DNA from: Bacteroidota bacterium
Lineage (GTDB): Bacteria > Bacteroidota > Bacteroidia > B-17B0 > Aurantibacillaceae
Length of the DNA: 64,000 bases
Reading direction: 5' to 3'
NCBI GenBank assembly: GCA_021323535.1
Contig: JAJONO010000016.1
Location: 1 to 64,000 of the forward strand
The translations under genes were made by a program, and so were the position numbers. The notes beneath the pieces were generated by a model. It saw nothing but the letters and a program-made list of their open reading frames with translations, ran no database searches and was not told the origin of the DNA. Below, one piece after another: positions 44,908-54,200 of this stretch; positions within the stretch are counted from its first letter, which is position 1, and each line of letters begins with the position of its first letter.

Positions 44908-44934
44908 AAGCTGCCTGCAAAGGCAGCTTTTTTT
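44908..44934 (+). terminator. rho-independent terminator closing the MCP-porin block
   Basis: Stem AAGCTGCC/GGCAGCTT with a 6-nt loop (TGCAAA), followed by a run of seven T. It lies 77 nt after the stop of the PstS-like gene. Confidence 0.88.
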
Positions 44935-44940
44935 ATGGTT

Positions 44941-45110
44941 AGTTTTTTTTTCTCTGCGCCTCTGCTTCTCTGCGGTGATATTTTTTAATTATATTTTTCG
45001 CATCCAACTTTGTGCCCCAATCCGCATCAGCGGATTTACTACCTCAACCCCTGCTTTGTGAACCCTGTGAATTTTACTCCGTGTCCTTTGTGGTTAAAAC
45101 TACGGTAATT
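44941..45110. repeat. intergenic repeat cluster (CTCTGCG units and GTGTCCTTTGTGGTTAAAAC)
   Basis: No gene is supported in this gap. CTCTGCG-type words recur three times between 44952 and 44978. GTGAATTTTACTCCGTG near 45067-45083 runs into GTGTCCTTTGTGGTTAAAAC at 45081-45100, which matches the right arm of the 19052-19227 repeat and the copy at 53601-53628. The remaining stretch to 45210 shows nothing recognisable. Confidence 0.6.
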
Positions 45111-45216
45111 CCATGCTTCAATGAAACCTGCTTAAAACAGTAGACAATCTTCTCAAATCTCTAATGGAAATCCATTATAAAAACTGAATAAACTCATTAT
45201 AGAAAAGCGTTCTTGG

Positions 45217-45234
45217 CAAAGATAACTTTGCGGA
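45217..45234 (+). promoter_or_regulatory. promoter-like element CAAAGATAACTTTGCGGA before cheR
   Basis: Contains TAACTTTGC, a perfect fit to the Bacteroidota -7 consensus TAnnTTTG. It ends 27 nt before the cheR ATG. It matches the element at 38227-38244 in 16 of 18 bases, suggesting the receptor and cheR blocks are controlled together. Confidence 0.6.
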
Positions 45235-45261
45235 ACGGAATTAATATCCTCAGAACTGAAA

Positions 45262-46104
45262 ATGATACCGCAAGGAAAAGAAATAAGCGATAACGATTTT
45301 AAAAAACTCAGCAATTTTATTTACACCAATTACGGAATAAAAATGCCTGATGGAAAAAAAGGAATGCTCCAGGCCCGGTTGCAAAACAGGCTCAAAGCAA
45401 ATAATCTCGAATCGTTTAAAGAGTATTGTGATCTTGTTTTTTCTGAGAAGGGACGCGATACCGAAATCGTTCATATGATCGATGTGGTATCTACGAACAA
45501 AACCGATTTTTTCAGGGAACCCGCTCATTTCGATTTTATGACCAATGAAGTGCTTCCTGAATTTATGTCGCGCAGGAATCCCGGAGAACTTAAAATATGG
45601 AGCTCGGCTTGTTCAAGTGGCGAAGAGGTTTATACTATCGGAATGGTGATCAGTGAATTTGAAAATCATCCCGGTGAAATAAAATATTCAACTCTCGGAA
45701 CCGATATATCCACACGTATTCTGGATAAGGCTGCTAACGGGGTGTATGCAGAAGAGCGTGTAGCCGGTATTCCCATGAGCCTTAAAAAGAAATACTTCCT
45801 CAGAAGCAAAAACAGGGAAAATCCTACTGTAAAAGTGATTGGCGACCTTCGTAAAAATACATCCTTTCAACGACTCAATTTAATGGATCCTGAATATTTC
45901 AGTGTTCCCAGGGATCACGATATCGTTTTCTGCCGTAACGTACTCATTTATTTCGACAGGCAAACGCAGGAAAAAGTGATCAACAAACTCTGCTCGCACC
46001 TTAAGCCTGATGGATATTTTTTTCTCGGACATTCAGAATCGATTACAGGCATGAATGTTCCACTGAAACAAATAAAACCAACGATCTTTAAAAAAATCAT
46101 ATAA
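45262..46104 (+). CDS. cheR: MCP methyltransferase CheR
   Basis: A 280-residue CheR that transfers methyl groups from S-adenosylmethionine to Glu residues of MCPs. The N-terminal helical domain (1-75) is followed by the methyltransferase domain: VSTNKTDFFREPAHF, KIWSSACSSGEEVYTIGM (SAM-binding), LGTDIS, DIVFCRNVLIYFD and FFLGHSESI. Key Arg and Glu residues are present. Only the first MCP has a C-terminal pentapeptide for it to dock on. It begins the third che block behind the shared promoter-like element; the next gene starts 17 nt later. Confidence 0.96.
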   Translation: MIPQGKEISDNDFKKLSNFIYTNYGIKMPDGKKGMLQARLQNRLKANNLESFKEYCDLVFSEKGRDTEIVHMIDVVSTNKTDFFREPAHFDFMTNEVLPEFMSRRNPGELKIWSSACSSGEEVYTIGMVISEFENHPGEIKYSTLGTDISTRILDKAANGVYAEERVAGIPMSLKKKYFLRSKNRENPTVKVIGDLRKNTSFQRLNLMDPEYFSVPRDHDIVFCRNVLIYFDRQTQEKVINKLCSHLKPDGYFFLGHSESITGMNVPLKQIKPTIFKKII

Positions 46105-46121
46105 CTAATTATTGCCGAACA

Positions 46122-46988
46122 ATGACAAGTATAACCGATAAAGAACTTCTCAACGAACTTCAATGCCGTCTTCAAAGAAATGATTCTTCTGAACTGATGG
46201 CCCAGCTGAAAAAGGTGAACGATAAATTACTGGCATCTGAAAAACTGAAAAGTAACTTTCTGTCAAATATCCGCAACGAAATAAATAATCCTGTTTCGGC
46301 AATTCTCGAGATGGCAAAGAGCTTATCCGAAAAAAGAGTTCCCGCCAAAAGTCTTGAACTGATCTCTATATTAATTTATAATGAGATCTTCAGCCTCGAT
46401 TTTCAATTGAGAAATATTGTTATCTCAGCCGAACTCGAAGCGGGAATCGTGGAATTGTCACCATCAAAGATCCGGATCAATGCACTCGTAAAATCCATTA
46501 TTTCATCGTTCTCCAATCTCATTGAAAAGAAAAATATCGAATTCAGTTTTAAGATCGATAATGGTGACCTGCTTTTTGTAACTGATCCTGAAAAATTACA
46601 TCTCATTGTCTCAAATCTTATTTCTAACGCCGTACGTTTCTGCGATGAAAAAGGATACGTAACAGTGGAAGTGATCCTGGTGGATAAAGAACTCACTTTT
46701 AAAATAAGAAACAACGGGAAAACAATTTCTAAACGCGAAAGAGCGATCATCTTCGACCGCTTCAGGCAAATAGAAGAAGGTATGAACAAATCGTACGCCG
46801 GCCATGGCTTAGGTTTGAGTATTGTTAAGGCCCTCACCGATTCTTTGAACGGAGAAATAGTTCTGGCGGTTAACGATGCGGTAGAATTTACACTCGTGCT
46901 AAAGGAACTTAGAATATCAGCAGTAACAACCGAATCGGAAAACGGAAATGATTTTATTTTTGATAACACTCATGATGCTGTGTTTTAA
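46122..46988 (+). CDS. degenerate histidine kinase-like protein lacking the phosphoacceptor His
   Basis: A 288-residue soluble protein. A short coiled coil (LMAQLKKVNDKLLASEKLK) leads to an H-box that reads FLSNIRNEINNPVSAILEM: Asn52 stands where kinases of the HEINNP type have His. The ATPase domain is partly kept: N-box HLIVSNLISNAVRF and G2 box GHGLGLSIVK. The G1 box is FKIRNNGKTI, with Asn in place of the adenine-binding Asp and fewer glycines. The frame is intact and codon use is normal, so it appears to be maintained. It may bind ATP or partners without autophosphorylation (inference). It lies between cheR and cheD (2-nt gap). Confidence 0.85.
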   Translation: MTSITDKELLNELQCRLQRNDSSELMAQLKKVNDKLLASEKLKSNFLSNIRNEINNPVSAILEMAKSLSEKRVPAKSLELISILIYNEIFSLDFQLRNIVISAELEAGIVELSPSKIRINALVKSIISSFSNLIEKKNIEFSFKIDNGDLLFVTDPEKLHLIVSNLISNAVRFCDEKGYVTVEVILVDKELTFKIRNNGKTISKRERAIIFDRFRQIEEGMNKSYAGHGLGLSIVKALTDSLNGEIVLAVNDAVEFTLVLKELRISAVTTESENGNDFIFDNTHDAVF

Positions 46989-46990
46989 GT

Positions 46991-48519
<1,529 letters not shown>

Positions 48520-48520
48520 C

Positions 48521-48895
48521 ATGAAAAAAGTACTAATAGTTGACGACTCATTATTTATGAGACAAACCATAAAAAACGCACTTATGAACAGCGGAGACTA
48601 CACAGTGGTAGGAGAAGCTGCCACAGGCGATCAGGGAATTGAAATGTCGCTTGATCTGCAACCGGATGTTATCACCATGGATAATATCCTCCCTGATATG
48701 CTGGGAATTGATATCATAAAGGAACTCAGAAGAGAGGATGTAAAATCCCGTATCATTATGGTAAGCGCGGTGGGTCAGGAAAGTATTATCCAGGAGAGCA
48801 AAGCTTCGGGCGCCGACGATTACCTGGTGAAGCCTTTCACAAACGATGTGCTTCTGGATCGCATTAATAAATTATTCAATCAACCACAGATGTAA
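48521..48895 (+). CDS. CheY-type single-domain response regulator (second copy)
   Basis: A 124-residue receiver: VLIVDDSLFMRQTIKNAL, Asp54 in ITMDNILPDMLG, Ser in MVSAVGQ and Lys in LVKPFTND. It is more like stand-alone CheY proteins of CheC-containing systems than the copy at 35204. It begins 1 nt after cheB and overlaps the CheC-like gene by one base (TAATG), so its phosphate is probably removed by that protein. Two CheY copies allow one output and one phosphate sink, but which is which is not visible. Confidence 0.92.
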   Translation: MKKVLIVDDSLFMRQTIKNALMNSGDYTVVGEAATGDQGIEMSLDLQPDVITMDNILPDMLGIDIIKELRREDVKSRIIMVSAVGQESIIQESKASGADDYLVKPFTNDVLLDRINKLFNQPQM

Positions 48896-49536
48896 TGCGC
48901 GCAATGGAAAAATTAAACGCTAAAGAATTAAACGCGGCAAAATCGATCATTAATATTGGTCTGAATAAAGCAGCCACTTCTCTTTCGTTTTTTATGAAAG
49001 AAGAGATAAAGATCAATGGCCTGGATCTGCGTTTCAACAGATTCGAAAATCAATCCGATTTCACAGGTAAATACGGAAACAATATTCATTTTCTGGTGAC
49101 AGAAGTCATTGGAGAATTAAAAGGCATCTGCTGTCTTATTTTTTCTGAAGAGGAGGCTGATCATTTACGTACAGTCGCTTTACCGCAGGAGATCCGTGAT
49201 AACACGCAGTTAATGGCTGAAATGTCTGACGCGATCATGCTGGAAGTGGATAATATCATTTCCGCTTCGGTGATCACCGAATTCTCGAATATACTCGGGC
49301 ATAAGATCTATGGCGGCGTTCCGCATCTTAAAAAGTTCTCTCTTTCAGAAATGGAAGAATTTGTGAGAAATAACTATGAAAAAGAAATGTATATCATGAA
49401 CTTTAAATCGCATTTTGCTTCATCAAAACTTGATTTTAAACCTGATTTCGTTTGGATGTTCGACAATTCTTTTCTCGACAGTGTAAAGGATTTTTCATCC
49501 TCACAATCCAATCTTAAAAAATTAGAAGTAGCTTAG
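48895..49536 (+). CDS. CheC-like CheY-P phosphatase
   Basis: A 213-residue CheC/CheX-family protein. The N-terminal helix has KSIINIGLNKAATSLS, the first half of the pseudo-symmetric fold, but Ser17 replaces the catalytic Glu of the usual ExxN. The second half keeps Glu117 and Asn120 in MLEVDNIISAS. One phosphatase centre is therefore predicted. A 60-residue C-terminal extension (VRNNYEKEMYIMNFKSHF onward) is unlike Bacillus CheC. It follows cheY with a one-base overlap, and CheD, the usual CheC partner, is in the same block. The second ATG at 48904 is an alternative start. Confidence 0.85.
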   Translation: MRAMEKLNAKELNAAKSIINIGLNKAATSLSFFMKEEIKINGLDLRFNRFENQSDFTGKYGNNIHFLVTEVIGELKGICCLIFSEEEADHLRTVALPQEIRDNTQLMAEMSDAIMLEVDNIISASVITEFSNILGHKIYGGVPHLKKFSLSEMEEFVRNNYEKEMYIMNFKSHFASSKLDFKPDFVWMFDNSFLDSVKDFSSSQSNLKKLEVA

Positions 49537-49561
49537 GTATAAAATTGTAGCGTCTTTTTGA

Positions 49562-50872
49562 ATGAACAAAATCCTGCCGGGTATAATTCTATTCTGTGTT
49601 TACTGCAATGCACTCTCGCAGAGCCTACCGGCAGACTCTCTTGTTGGCGGGCCTGCAGGTTCACAAACGGGGAAATATTTCAGTTCAATGAGCCGTTATG
49701 TTTCCATTTCTGCCCAGGTTATAACCGTTTACCAGAAGCCTTTCAATTTTACATCGGATAAACTTGCAAAAAATACCGCTGGAAAAATTGCTTGGAAGAA
49801 TGAACATATGGCCCTTTTCGATCTCCCTCTAATGATAACACCCTGGAAAAACGGCGAGATAACAATTACCCCTGAATTTACCTGGGGAAATGCGGTTGGC
49901 GGCTCGGCAGGATTGGGCGGTTTTGTAAATGGAGTTTTCGGGGCCGTAAATCCTACGCCTTATATTTTCAAAGCACAATTTTCGCAAAAATTTGAAAACA
50001 AAAACGAAAAAGGGTTTATAAAGAGCGTAGAACTCACAGCCGGAAAAATTTATATCCAGGAACACTTCGACCTTGGAACTTGTTCGGGCGACCCGAATTC
50101 TGATTTTCTAAACTTCAATCATATTATGCCTGCGGCCTGGGATGTGGCCACTAGCTCATTTGGTTATACTTATGGTACGGGTATAAGGATCAACAGAAAA
50201 AATGATCAGTTAAACTTTGCAGCAATAACCGTGAATAAGAAACCTTCCACCGCGGAAACGGATTGGGATATTAAAAACGGGCACGGCTTAAACCTTCAAT
50301 ATGTGAGACGCTTTAAGTTAGCATCCTGTCCCGCATCCTTAAGGGCACTAACTTTCTATAACCGCGCCTATAGTGGCGTATATAATCAGTTTAAACGTGA
50401 GGCTCTGAACAATGCTGTTTTCTTTCCTTCAGAATTAAAATCGTACCAGGTAAAATACGGTTTCGCTTTTGGTGGAGATATTACTTTAAATAACATTGGA
50501 CTTTTTACCAGGTTCAGTTGGAATAACGGTAAATCTGAAGCCATGCATTATACCGAGGCCGACCAGTCGTTTAATCTCGGAATGGTTTACAGGCCCGAAA
50601 AATTTCGCGACAATTTATTGGGTATAGCCGCTTCCATAAATGCATTATCCAATGAACACCGTTTCTTTCTTGAGAATGGCGGCGCCGGCTTTATGATGAA
50701 GGCCGGGATAAAGGAATATGATGAAGAAACGGCCCTTGAATTTTTCTACAGGTTTCATATTATGAAAAACATTTCCGCTACTATCAATTACCAGTTCATG
50801 TTTAATCCTGGTTACGATAAACAAAACGCGACAGCCGATTTTCTTGCCTGCCGGTTTAATTTTTCATTTTAA
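49562..50872 (+). CDS. OprB-family carbohydrate-selective porin
   Basis: A 436-residue outer-membrane porin with a signal peptide (MNKILPGIILFCVYCNALSQ). OprB-type signatures in the second half are FTRFSWNNGKSEAMHYTEAD, FNLGMVYRPEKFRDNLLGIA, INALSNEHRFFLENGGAGFM and terminal FNFSF. Members allow sugar uptake in Pseudomonas. It is 25 nt after the CheC-like gene on the same strand and probably the last gene of the che block, making it the third porin tied to this island. Its 3' end overlaps the convergent gene by 17 nt. Confidence 0.85.
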   Translation: MNKILPGIILFCVYCNALSQSLPADSLVGGPAGSQTGKYFSSMSRYVSISAQVITVYQKPFNFTSDKLAKNTAGKIAWKNEHMALFDLPLMITPWKNGEITITPEFTWGNAVGGSAGLGGFVNGVFGAVNPTPYIFKAQFSQKFENKNEKGFIKSVELTAGKIYIQEHFDLGTCSGDPNSDFLNFNHIMPAAWDVATSSFGYTYGTGIRINRKNDQLNFAAITVNKKPSTAETDWDIKNGHGLNLQYVRRFKLASCPASLRALTFYNRAYSGVYNQFKREALNNAVFFPSELKSYQVKYGFAFGGDITLNNIGLFTRFSWNNGKSEAMHYTEADQSFNLGMVYRPEKFRDNLLGIAASINALSNEHRFFLENGGAGFMMKAGIKEYDEETALEFFYRFHIMKNISATINYQFMFNPGYDKQNATADFLACRFNFSF

Positions 50873-51491
50873 GAATATCCATGTTTGTCTGATACGAAAA
50901 TGAGATCCACTCACAATTGTTCATGATGCAGTAATCAAGGCCTTTCATTACAGCCACGTATAACGATAATGTTTCTTCATCCACTTTATCCTTGATCTGT
51001 TCCAGATTTTTCATCAGTTCTTTTATTTCAGTTTTACTGTAATAATTGTTGCAGATCTTTCCTTTTTCAAATGGTGTATCAAATAATTGAACAGGACTTA
51101 TCATACGACTGAGATCGGTGTTCGAACCGTTTTCTCTCAATAGCGTATTCAGGCGCCACCATTCTTTACCGTAATAAAAAACATTTTCCTGCGATGAAAG
51201 ATCTTTCCCCAGGTAATCGCAGATGGTGAGTAAAGCATGTCCGTATTTCACCCATTTACCTCTGAGCCTTCGTCTTCTTAACGGAATGAAGCCGAGAAAT
51301 TTTCCATATGTTTCTGAAGGAACGTATTTAAAAATAATGTTGTGAAGTTCACGTTCAATTCGTATTTCCTTATTAAGATCCTTAAAGGTTTTTGTTTGTA
51401 TGATATTATCATAAAGGTGTGGGTTTCTGCAACCAAATACCGCCTTTACCTTATCCAGTTTAACTCCAAATGGTACAGCTACAATCTCCAT
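50856..51491 (-). CDS. hypothetical cytoplasmic protein
   Basis: A 211-residue protein without signal peptide or membrane segment. It starts MEIVAVPFGVKLDKVKAVFG and has a Lys/Arg-rich stretch (IPLRRRRLRGKWVKYGHALL) near 75-95, a WWRLNTLLRENG segment and an acidic helical C-terminal half. The frame is clean and base use matches its neighbours. I cannot assign a family. It converges with the OprB-type porin gene (17-nt overlap of the ends) and follows the glycine-rich gene on the same strand with an 8-nt gap, so it may be co-transcribed with that gene. Confidence 0.7.
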   Translation of the reverse strand: MEIVAVPFGVKLDKVKAVFGCRNPHLYDNIIQTKTFKDLNKEIRIERELHNIIFKYVPSETYGKFLGFIPLRRRRLRGKWVKYGHALLTICDYLGKDLSSQENVFYYGKEWWRLNTLLRENGSNTDLSRMISPVQLFDTPFEKGKICNNYYSKTEIKELMKNLEQIKDKVDEETLSLYVAVMKGLDYCIMNNCEWISFSYQTNMDILKMKN

Positions 51492-51499
51492 GTTACTAT

Positions 51500-53380
51500 T
51501 TATTGGATGATTAACTTAAGATTTTTACCGGTTGCGTCGTCGTTTAGATTAACAATGTAAACGCCTGGTTGCAGTTTCAGATTCTGAAGCTCGATATAGT
51601 TTTTTCCTTCCGGATTATTAAGTTCATGATCATAAACCAATTTTCCGTTTGGTTCAAAAATACGGATGCGGCTTATCTTCTGATTTTTTTTATCGAATGA
51701 TATACAAATACTCTCGTTCTGAGAAACGGGGTTAGGAAATAAACCCGCTTCAGGTGTTTTAATGTATTTCAATAAGATAACCCAGCTGTATTTTACAGTG
51801 CCGTTACGGTCGGTTTGTTTTAAGCGGTAATAGTTTACCCCATGTAAGGGTTCATTGTCAAAGAACTCATATTCTTTTGTTGCATAACTATTACCACTTG
51901 ATTTCACTGTACCTAAAGGAATAAATATTAAGCCATCTGAACTTCTCTCCAATGTGAAGTAATCATTATTCATTTCTATAGAAGTAACCCAGTTAATTTT
52001 GTGTGTATCGTTTTCTGCTGTGCCTGTAAAGCCAATGAGTTCGGTTGGTAATGGTCCGTTTGCATTATTGATAACGCCCGAATTATTGTTTCCCGAGCCT
52101 GAAGACGCAGTTGATGTTGCAGGTGTATTATTTGTGCCGCCAGCTCCGTTGTTTGTGCTTGTGGTAACATTTGACGTGGGTTGCGCCGCTGAAAAAATAA
52201 TGGCGCCTTGTCCGCCACCGCCACCGCCGCCATGTTCGCCGGCATTTGTAACATCGCCGCCATCGCCTCCGCTTGCACTAATGGAAATTGCACAGGCCGG
52301 ATTCACTGAATACGTATTTGATTGAAGAACAATAGAACCACCGGCGCCACCGCCACCACTTCCGTCGTTGTTGCTGTTTACCGCACCTTCTCCATTCGCT
52401 GTTATTCTAATGCTCCCCGTGCAATTTGTACCGGTAATAATGGAACCTGCTTTAAGAAGAATAATTCCTCCTCCGTTTCCTCCATCAGTACCGCTTGAAT
52501 TATTTTGCTGGCCGCCACCTCCGCCACCACCCATAAATATTCTTGAAGCGTTTATGCTGGCAGATAAAGAAATCGCCCCGAGTCCATAACCTGAATTGGC
52601 ATTTGTACATTGCCAGCCCTGGCCGCCATTTCCCCCCGCGGTATAATTTCCTCCGCCACCGCCACCGGTGTTGTTCTGGCTACCGCCACCGCCACCGTTC
52701 AATATTTTTCCGCGTCCGTTAACATAGCTTGTGGTGGTGGATTTATAAATTCCTTCGCCTTTATAACCTTTTTCATCCTGGCTGGTTCTGTAAGAACCAT
52801 TGCTGCAGGTCTCATCGGCGTCAATTGATTTATCGCCTCCTCTGAAACCAATATGATCTGCTGAGATGCTGTGATTGAGCGTGAGAGGTCCTGCTACTTC
52901 AATCGCTATAACACCGCCTACGCTTCCATTCCAGGCAAGTCCTGTAATGCTGTTGGTGGTGCTATAACTTGCACCGAGATTACGAAATGTAATAAGTTGT
53001 ACTGAAGAGTTGGCTCCTGTATTGTATGTGTTGGCGAGGTTGGCGCTTAACACAATCTGAGTTGGTGTACCTGCTGCCGGGGATACAGACGAAATGGTAT
53101 TTACTTCGTAAAGCCCTGCGCTTGCTATACCGGAAAGATCTCCGAAAGTGGTCCCGTTACCTGTGTTGCCACCGATCACATCATCCTGCATCTGCATGAT
53201 CACTACCTTTTGTCCGACCGCAAAAGTGTGATTGGCGATATTGACATTGGTTACAGTTAACTGCTTGCTGGCAGCAATGGCGGTAACTTTGGCATACGCG
53301 TTAAGAGTTGTTTGGGCAAGACTTATACTGCAGAAACCAAAAAAGGAGACATAAAAAAAAGAATGTAAAAAATTTTTCAT
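51500..53380 (-). CDS. glycine-rich secreted protein with type A T9SS sorting domain
   Basis: About 626 residues from the ATG at 53380 (a GTG two codons upstream is less likely). The signal peptide is MKNFLHSFFYVSFFGFCSIS. The middle (about 185-440) is strongly Gly-, Asn- and Ser-rich with runs such as GGGGGGNYTAGGNGG and repeated GGGG-linked strands, suggesting a beta-helix or adhesin-like surface. A fibronectin-like region follows, then a type A sorting domain (LFPNPVSQNESICISF, IRIFEPNGKLVYDHEL, LQPGVYIVNL). Cargo of this kind is cleaved and attached to the surface or released by T9SS. The role is unknown; adhesion is the likely guess. The Gly codons produce long Pro-rich frames on the opposite strand that are not genes. 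Confidence 0.88.
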   Translation of the reverse strand: MKNFLHSFFYVSFFGFCSISLAQTTLNAYAKVTAIAASKQLTVTNVNIANHTFAVGQKVVIMQMQDDVIGGNTGNGTTFGDLSGIASAGLYEVNTISSVSPAAGTPTQIVLSANLANTYNTGANSSVQLITFRNLGASYSTTNSITGLAWNGSVGGVIAIEVAGPLTLNHSISADHIGFRGGDKSIDADETCSNGSYRTSQDEKGYKGEGIYKSTTTSYVNGRGKILNGGGGGSQNNTGGGGGGNYTAGGNGGQGWQCTNANSGYGLGAISLSASINASRIFMGGGGGGGQQNNSSGTDGGNGGGIILLKAGSIITGTNCTGSIRITANGEGAVNSNNDGSGGGGAGGSIVLQSNTYSVNPACAISISASGGDGGDVTNAGEHGGGGGGGQGAIIFSAAQPTSNVTTSTNNGAGGTNNTPATSTASSGSGNNNSGVINNANGPLPTELIGFTGTAENDTHKINWVTSIEMNNDYFTLERSSDGLIFIPLGTVKSSGNSYATKEYEFFDNEPLHGVNYYRLKQTDRNGTVKYSWVILLKYIKTPEAGLFPNPVSQNESICISFDKKNQKISRIRIFEPNGKLVYDHELNNPEGKNYIELQNLKLQPGVYIVNLNDDATGKNLKLIIQ

Positions 53381-53504
53381 CCGCACGAATACTTTTGGGG
53401 GTTAATCTTCATCAAAATTATTCCGATCAGAGCTTTGGAAGGGTCATGGTAATTCCTACTTCACCTAATGGTTTTCCATTATATTCCTAAGGAAACGAGT
53501 TAAA

Positions 53505-53640
53505 ATCCGACTTAAAAAAGCTATTTAGTGTCATAGGACGCTCTTTGCATATTTCCTGAGGAGATTTTTCCTTTGTTTCTTTTTAAATGATCCAACAATA
53601 AAAACTATATGTCCCATGTGGTTAAATATTTTTAACTTAG
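53505..53640. repeat. degenerate intergenic repeat copy
   Basis: AAAACTATATGTCCCATGTG at 53601-53620 continues GTTAAATA, the same block as the right arm at 19199-19227. A weak left counterpart (CATAGGAC near 53532) would pair with it as in the larger repeat. The gap holds no supported gene. Confidence 0.5.
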
Positions 53641-53644
53641 GCTC

Positions 53645-54199
53645 ATGTCACACATCGCTATTATTTCAGGAAGCATCCGGAACGGAAGAAACAGTCACCG
53701 CGTTGCTACTTACTTTCACAATTACATCAATGAAAACAAACTGGGCACATCAGAGATCCTCGATTTGAAAGAATATCATTTTCCTTTGTTTGATGAACGT
53801 TTAAAATTTCAGAAAGAACCTCTCGCTTCAGCAATTGATTTTGCCGATCGCTTTAAAAAAGCGGACGGAATTATTCTTGTTACACCCGAATATAATGGGG
53901 GATACCCTGCTTCAGTAAAAAATGCAGTGGATCTTCTTACCGATGAATGGAAAGGAAAACCTATTGCAATAGCAACGGTATCGGCAGGAGATTTTGGAGG
54001 TTCGCAGGTGATAACATCTCTCACGTTTTCTTTGTGGAAGATTCGCGCAAAAGTTGTAACCGCTATGTTTCCTGTGCCACGCGTTCAGGATAATTATGAT
54101 GAACAAGGTGTTCCGAAAGATAAAACCTCAAGTGATAAACGCGCGGCTTCCTTCATACACGAACTTTTTCTGACAATGGAACAGGCAGTGAATAAATAA
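53645..54199 (+). CDS. NAD(P)H-dependent FMN reductase family protein
   Basis: A 184-residue flavodoxin-fold protein. The phosphate-binding loop is IISGSIRNGRNSHRVA, and PEYNGGYPASVKNAVDLLTD with ATVSAGDFGGSQV contribute to the FMN site. It is the length of azoreductase/ChrR-type NADPH-dependent FMN reductases, which reduce quinones, azo dyes or metal ions with NAD(P)H. The true substrate is unknown. It is a single gene, ending 1 nt before the convergent T9SS cargo gene. Confidence 0.93.
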   Translation: MSHIAIISGSIRNGRNSHRVATYFHNYINENKLGTSEILDLKEYHFPLFDERLKFQKEPLASAIDFADRFKKADGIILVTPEYNGGYPASVKNAVDLLTDEWKGKPIAIATVSAGDFGGSQVITSLTFSLWKIRAKVVTAMFPVPRVQDNYDEQGVPKDKTSSDKRAASFIHELFLTMEQAVNK

Positions 54200-54200
54200 A

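Noticed and set aside
46403-46969. 188-codon minus-strand frame
   Set aside because: Antisense to the degenerate kinase gene, with low-complexity Ser/Phe content typical of shadow frames.
51999-52589. Proline-rich plus-strand frames
   Set aside because: They are the complement of Gly codons in the glycine-rich secreted protein.
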